This document shows, piece by piece, positions 13,633 to 15,677 of a stretch of DNA of 15,677 bases (position 1 is the stretch's first letter; every line of letters starts with the position of its first letter). The translations under genes were made by a program, and so were the position numbers. Below the pieces are notes generated by a model. It ran no database searches, was not told the DNA's origin, and worked only from the letters and a program-made list of their open reading frames with translations. The DNA comes from Flavobacteriaceae bacterium UBA3078 (GTDB lineage Bacteria; Bacteroidota; Bacteroidia; Flavobacteriales; Flavobacteriaceae): contig DFBO01000082.1 in the NCBI GenBank assembly GCA_002366675.1, forward strand, positions 1-15,677, given 5' to 3'.

Positions 13633-14504
13633 AATTAAAGGGTATACAAGGCATATTTCATAAAGAGTTAGATACAGTTTTTGGTAAAAATGAAGTAGAC
13701 AGTTTTTTTAATATTTTAATATCTCATTATTTAAAATTGAATAGAATTGCTTTGGTTCTTGAGCCAGATTTAACCATCTCAAAAGAAGAACAACAGCCTT
13801 TATTTGAAGCATTAAGCAGATTAAAACAAGAAGAACCTATTCAATATATCATTGGCGAAACAGAATTTTTAGGATTGCCTTTTAAAGTGAGCGAACACAC
13901 GTTGATTCCAAGGCCAGAAACAGAAGAACTCGTTGAATGGATTGTAAAATGTCTTTCAGAGCGAAGCGAAGAATCTAAATTAACCATTTTAGACATTGGT
14001 ACAGGAACTGGATGTATTGCTATTTCATTGGCTAAAAACCTTCCAAATGCTAAAGTATATGCTCTGGATGTTAGTGAAGAAGCTATAAAAATAGCCAAAG
14101 AAAATGCAGAATTGAATAAGGTTGAAATTCACTTTATAAAAGCAGATATTTTAGGCAAGGATACTTGGAATTTGGAATTCCAAAATTTGAAATTTGATCT
14201 GATTGTGTCCAATCCACCTTATGTTAGAAATTTAGAGAAACAAGAAATAAAGAACAATGTTTTAAAACATGAGCCACATTTGGCTTTGTTTGTTGAAGAC
14301 ACCAATCCGTTACAATTTTATAAAGCCATAACGGATTTTGCTATTGATGAATTAGTTAAAAACGGCTTATTATTTTTTGAAATTAATCAGTATCTTGGAG
14401 ACGAAACCAAGCAGTTATTGCAAGATAAAGGGTTTTTAGATATAGAATTAAAACCAGATATTTTTGGGAATAATCGCATGTTAAAAGGGAAAAAGAATAT
14501 TTAA
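13629..14504 (+). CDS. prmC: Release factor glutamine methyltransferase PrmC (HemK)
   Basis: Methylates the glutamine of the GGQ motif in release factors RF1 and RF2, increasing termination efficiency. At 291 residues it has the helical N-terminal substrate-recognition domain (about 1-90), IPRPETEELVEW (93-104), SAM motif I ILDIGTGTGCIA (120-131) and the NPPY motif (195-198) that contacts the glutamine. The end (FGNNRMLKGKK) is typical. Just before motif I there is an odd SERSEES stretch (110-116) with higher GC than its surroundings, in a loop where length varies between homologues; it should not harm the fold. Translationally coupled to the upstream GNAT gene (ATGA) and followed three bases later by ligA. 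Confidence 0.96.
   Translation: MKLKGIQGIFHKELDTVFGKNEVDSFFNILISHYLKLNRIALVLEPDLTISKEEQQPLFEALSRLKQEEPIQYIIGETEFLGLPFKVSEHTLIPRPETEELVEWIVKCLSERSEESKLTILDIGTGTGCIAISLAKNLPNAKVYALDVSEEAIKIAKENAELNKVEIHFIKADILGKDTWNLEFQNLKFDLIVSNPPYVRNLEKQEIKNNVLKHEPHLALFVEDTNPLQFYKAITDFAIDELVKNGLLFFEINQYLGDETKQLLQDKGFLDIELKPDIFGNNRMLKGKKNI
13956..13976 (+). repeat. In-frame SERSEES insertion in prmC (repeat-like element)
   Basis: These 21 bases encode residues 110-116 of PrmC and contain a tandem CGAAGCGAAG. From 13951 to 13976 the GC content is 12 of 26 bases, well above the surrounding gene. From memory, similar SERSEES strings interrupt unrelated proteins in flavobacteria, as expected of a dispersed small repeat inserted in frame. 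No second copy was seen in this window. Confidence 0.5.
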
Positions 14505-14507
14505 TGT

Positions 14508-15677
14508 ATGACTATTAAAGAACAGATTTTACAATTACGTGAAGAACTTAATAAACACAATCATAATTATTATGTGTTAGACAATCCTACAATTAGTGAT
14601 TATGATTTCGATATAAAACTCAAACAGTTAATAGCCTTAGAAGAGCAGCATCCTGATTTTTTTGACGCCAACTCTCCAAGCCAACGTGTAGGAGGAGAGA
14701 TTACTAAAAATTTCGAAACCGTTGTTCATGAACAACGTATGTATTCATTGGATAACTCATATTCCAAAGAAGATTTGTTTGATTGGGAAACAAGAATTAA
14801 AAAATTAGTTGATGGCGATTTACAATTTACTTGCGAACTTAAATACGATGGCGCATCTATAAGTCTTACTTATGAAAAAGGAAGCCTTATAAAAGCGGTT
14901 ACTAGAGGAGATGGTTTTCAAGGCGATAATGTGACTGCGAATATTAAAACCATTAAATCTGTACCATTACAATTAAAAGGAGATTATCCAGAGAAATTTG
15001 ATATTCGTGGCGAAATTGTTCTGCCTTTTGAAGGTTTTCATAAAATGAACGAAGAACGCATTGAAATAGGAGAGGAGCCATACCGAAACCCACGAAATAC
15101 AGCTTCAGGAAGTTTGAAACTTCAAGATAGTAGCGAGGTTGCTAAACGTCCTTTAGAATGTTTACTTTATAGTCTTGTAGGAAACAATTTAAGTATAAGC
15201 ACACAATTTGAAAGTTTAGACAAAGCACGTTCTTGGGGATTTAAAGTGCCTCAAGCAGCAAAACTAGTGGATTCCATTGATGCTGTTTTTGAATTTATAA
15301 ATTATTGGGACGAGCAACGACATAACCTGCCTTATGAAACAGATGGAGTGGTTATTAAAGTCAATAATTTACAACAACAAGAAGAGCTTGGTTTTACTGC
15401 AAAAGCACCACGTTGGGCTATTGCATACAAATTTAAAGCAGAACAGGTTTCCACCAAATTAAATAGCATCACATATCAAGTAGGAAGAACAGGTGCCATA
15501 ACTCCTGTGGCTAATTTAGAGCCAGTAGAATTAGCAGGAACAACAGTTAAAAGAGCATCGTTACATAATGCAGACCAAATTGAAAAACTAGATATTCGTG
15601 TTGCAGATGAAGTATATGTTGAAAAAGGAGGAGAGATTATTCCAAAGATCATAGCTGTTGATTTAAGCAAAAGGCCA
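14508..15677 (+). CDS. ligA: NAD-dependent DNA ligase LigA, 3' end beyond window
   Basis: Seals nicks between Okazaki fragments and during repair using NAD as the AMP donor. The first 390 codons are present, with the frame open to the window edge; a complete LigA is about 660-700 residues. Domain Ia carries the NMN-binding tyrosines (HNHNYYVLDNPTISDYDFD from about 17), the adenylation domain has Lys112 in the KYDG motif (112-115) as the AMP-accepting residue, RGEIVLP is motif III-like, and YETDGVVIKVN is motif IV. The OB domain begins at QVGRTGAITPVA. Missing parts are the rest of the OB fold, zinc finger, HhH and BRCT domains. The ATG at 14508 is preferred over the ATG at 14504, which is in another frame; it starts three bases after prmC. 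Confidence 0.97.
   Translation, partial: MTIKEQILQLREELNKHNHNYYVLDNPTISDYDFDIKLKQLIALEEQHPDFFDANSPSQRVGGEITKNFETVVHEQRMYSLDNSYSKEDLFDWETRIKKLVDGDLQFTCELKYDGASISLTYEKGSLIKAVTRGDGFQGDNVTANIKTIKSVPLQLKGDYPEKFDIRGEIVLPFEGFHKMNEERIEIGEEPYRNPRNTASGSLKLQDSSEVAKRPLECLLYSLVGNNLSISTQFESLDKARSWGFKVPQAAKLVDSIDAVFEFINYWDEQRHNLPYETDGVVIKVNNLQQQEELGFTAKAPRWAIAYKFKAEQVSTKLNSITYQVGRTGAITPVANLEPVELAGTTVKRASLHNADQIEKLDIRVADEVYVEKGGEIIPKIIAVDLSKRP

Noticed and set aside
13841..14098. 85-codon minus-strand frame inside prmC
   Set aside because: Antisense to PrmC motif I; no motif or promoter.
15476..15670. 64-codon minus-strand frame inside ligA
   Set aside because: Antisense to the conserved LigA OB-fold region; a shadow frame.

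Overview
The window is a stretch of ordinary chromosome from a low-GC (roughly one-third G+C) member of the Bacteroidota, most likely family Flavobacteriaceae. The evidence is: promoter boxes of the Bacteroidota type (TAnnTTTG), almost no Shine-Dalgarno sequences, a type IX secretion C-terminal tail (IYPNPAKSFF... ending KKLIIN), a GSDH/PQQ-type sugar dehydrogenase, and flavobacterial versions of DnaA, RibD, PrmC, MltG and LigA. There is no tRNA, rRNA, CRISPR, phage, insertion sequence or other obvious accessory island, and coding density is very high. No gene-free gap exceeds 300 bases.

Layout. (1) 1-1099, minus: an HtrA/DegQ periplasmic protease, cut off at the window's left edge. (2) 1251-4507, plus: a tightly packed envelope operon, dapF - GNAT acetyltransferase - mltG - DUF2279 protein, followed by a separately promoted transglycosylase-like protein (4666-5331) with its own terminator. 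(3) 5332-9430, minus: dnaA - low-molecular-weight tyrosine phosphatase, then a type-IX-secreted sugar dehydrogenase overlapping an RsmI-like methyltransferase. (4) 9616-10014, plus: a lone YbgC-type thioesterase. (5) 10011-13105, minus: ribD - HAD phosphatase - EamA permease - YigZ, joined by overlaps of 8, 4 and 1 bases. (6) 13141-15677, plus: GNAT - prmC - ligA, with ligA running off the right edge.

How the genes work together. Region 2 groups diaminopimelate synthesis for peptidoglycan (DapF) with a glycan-strand terminase (MltG) and a probable second lytic transglycosylase; the divergent HtrA protease is an envelope quality-control enzyme, so the left third is largely an envelope block. 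Region 5 looks like a riboflavin-linked operon: RibD's product must be dephosphorylated by a HAD enzyme, and a HAD phosphatase gene overlaps the end of ribD. Region 6 combines translation-termination (PrmC) and replication/repair (LigA) housekeeping.

Nothing here is a clear new multi-gene system. The most interesting items are small: a four-copy TTTTAACG array placed like a response-regulator site upstream of the protease; a dyad pair surrounding the promoter of the transglycosylase-like gene; a terminator hairpin built inside the coding end of the opposing gene; a short higher-GC insertion (SERSEES) in a PrmC loop; a candidate for the riboflavin-pathway phosphatase; and near-leaderless dapF transcription.
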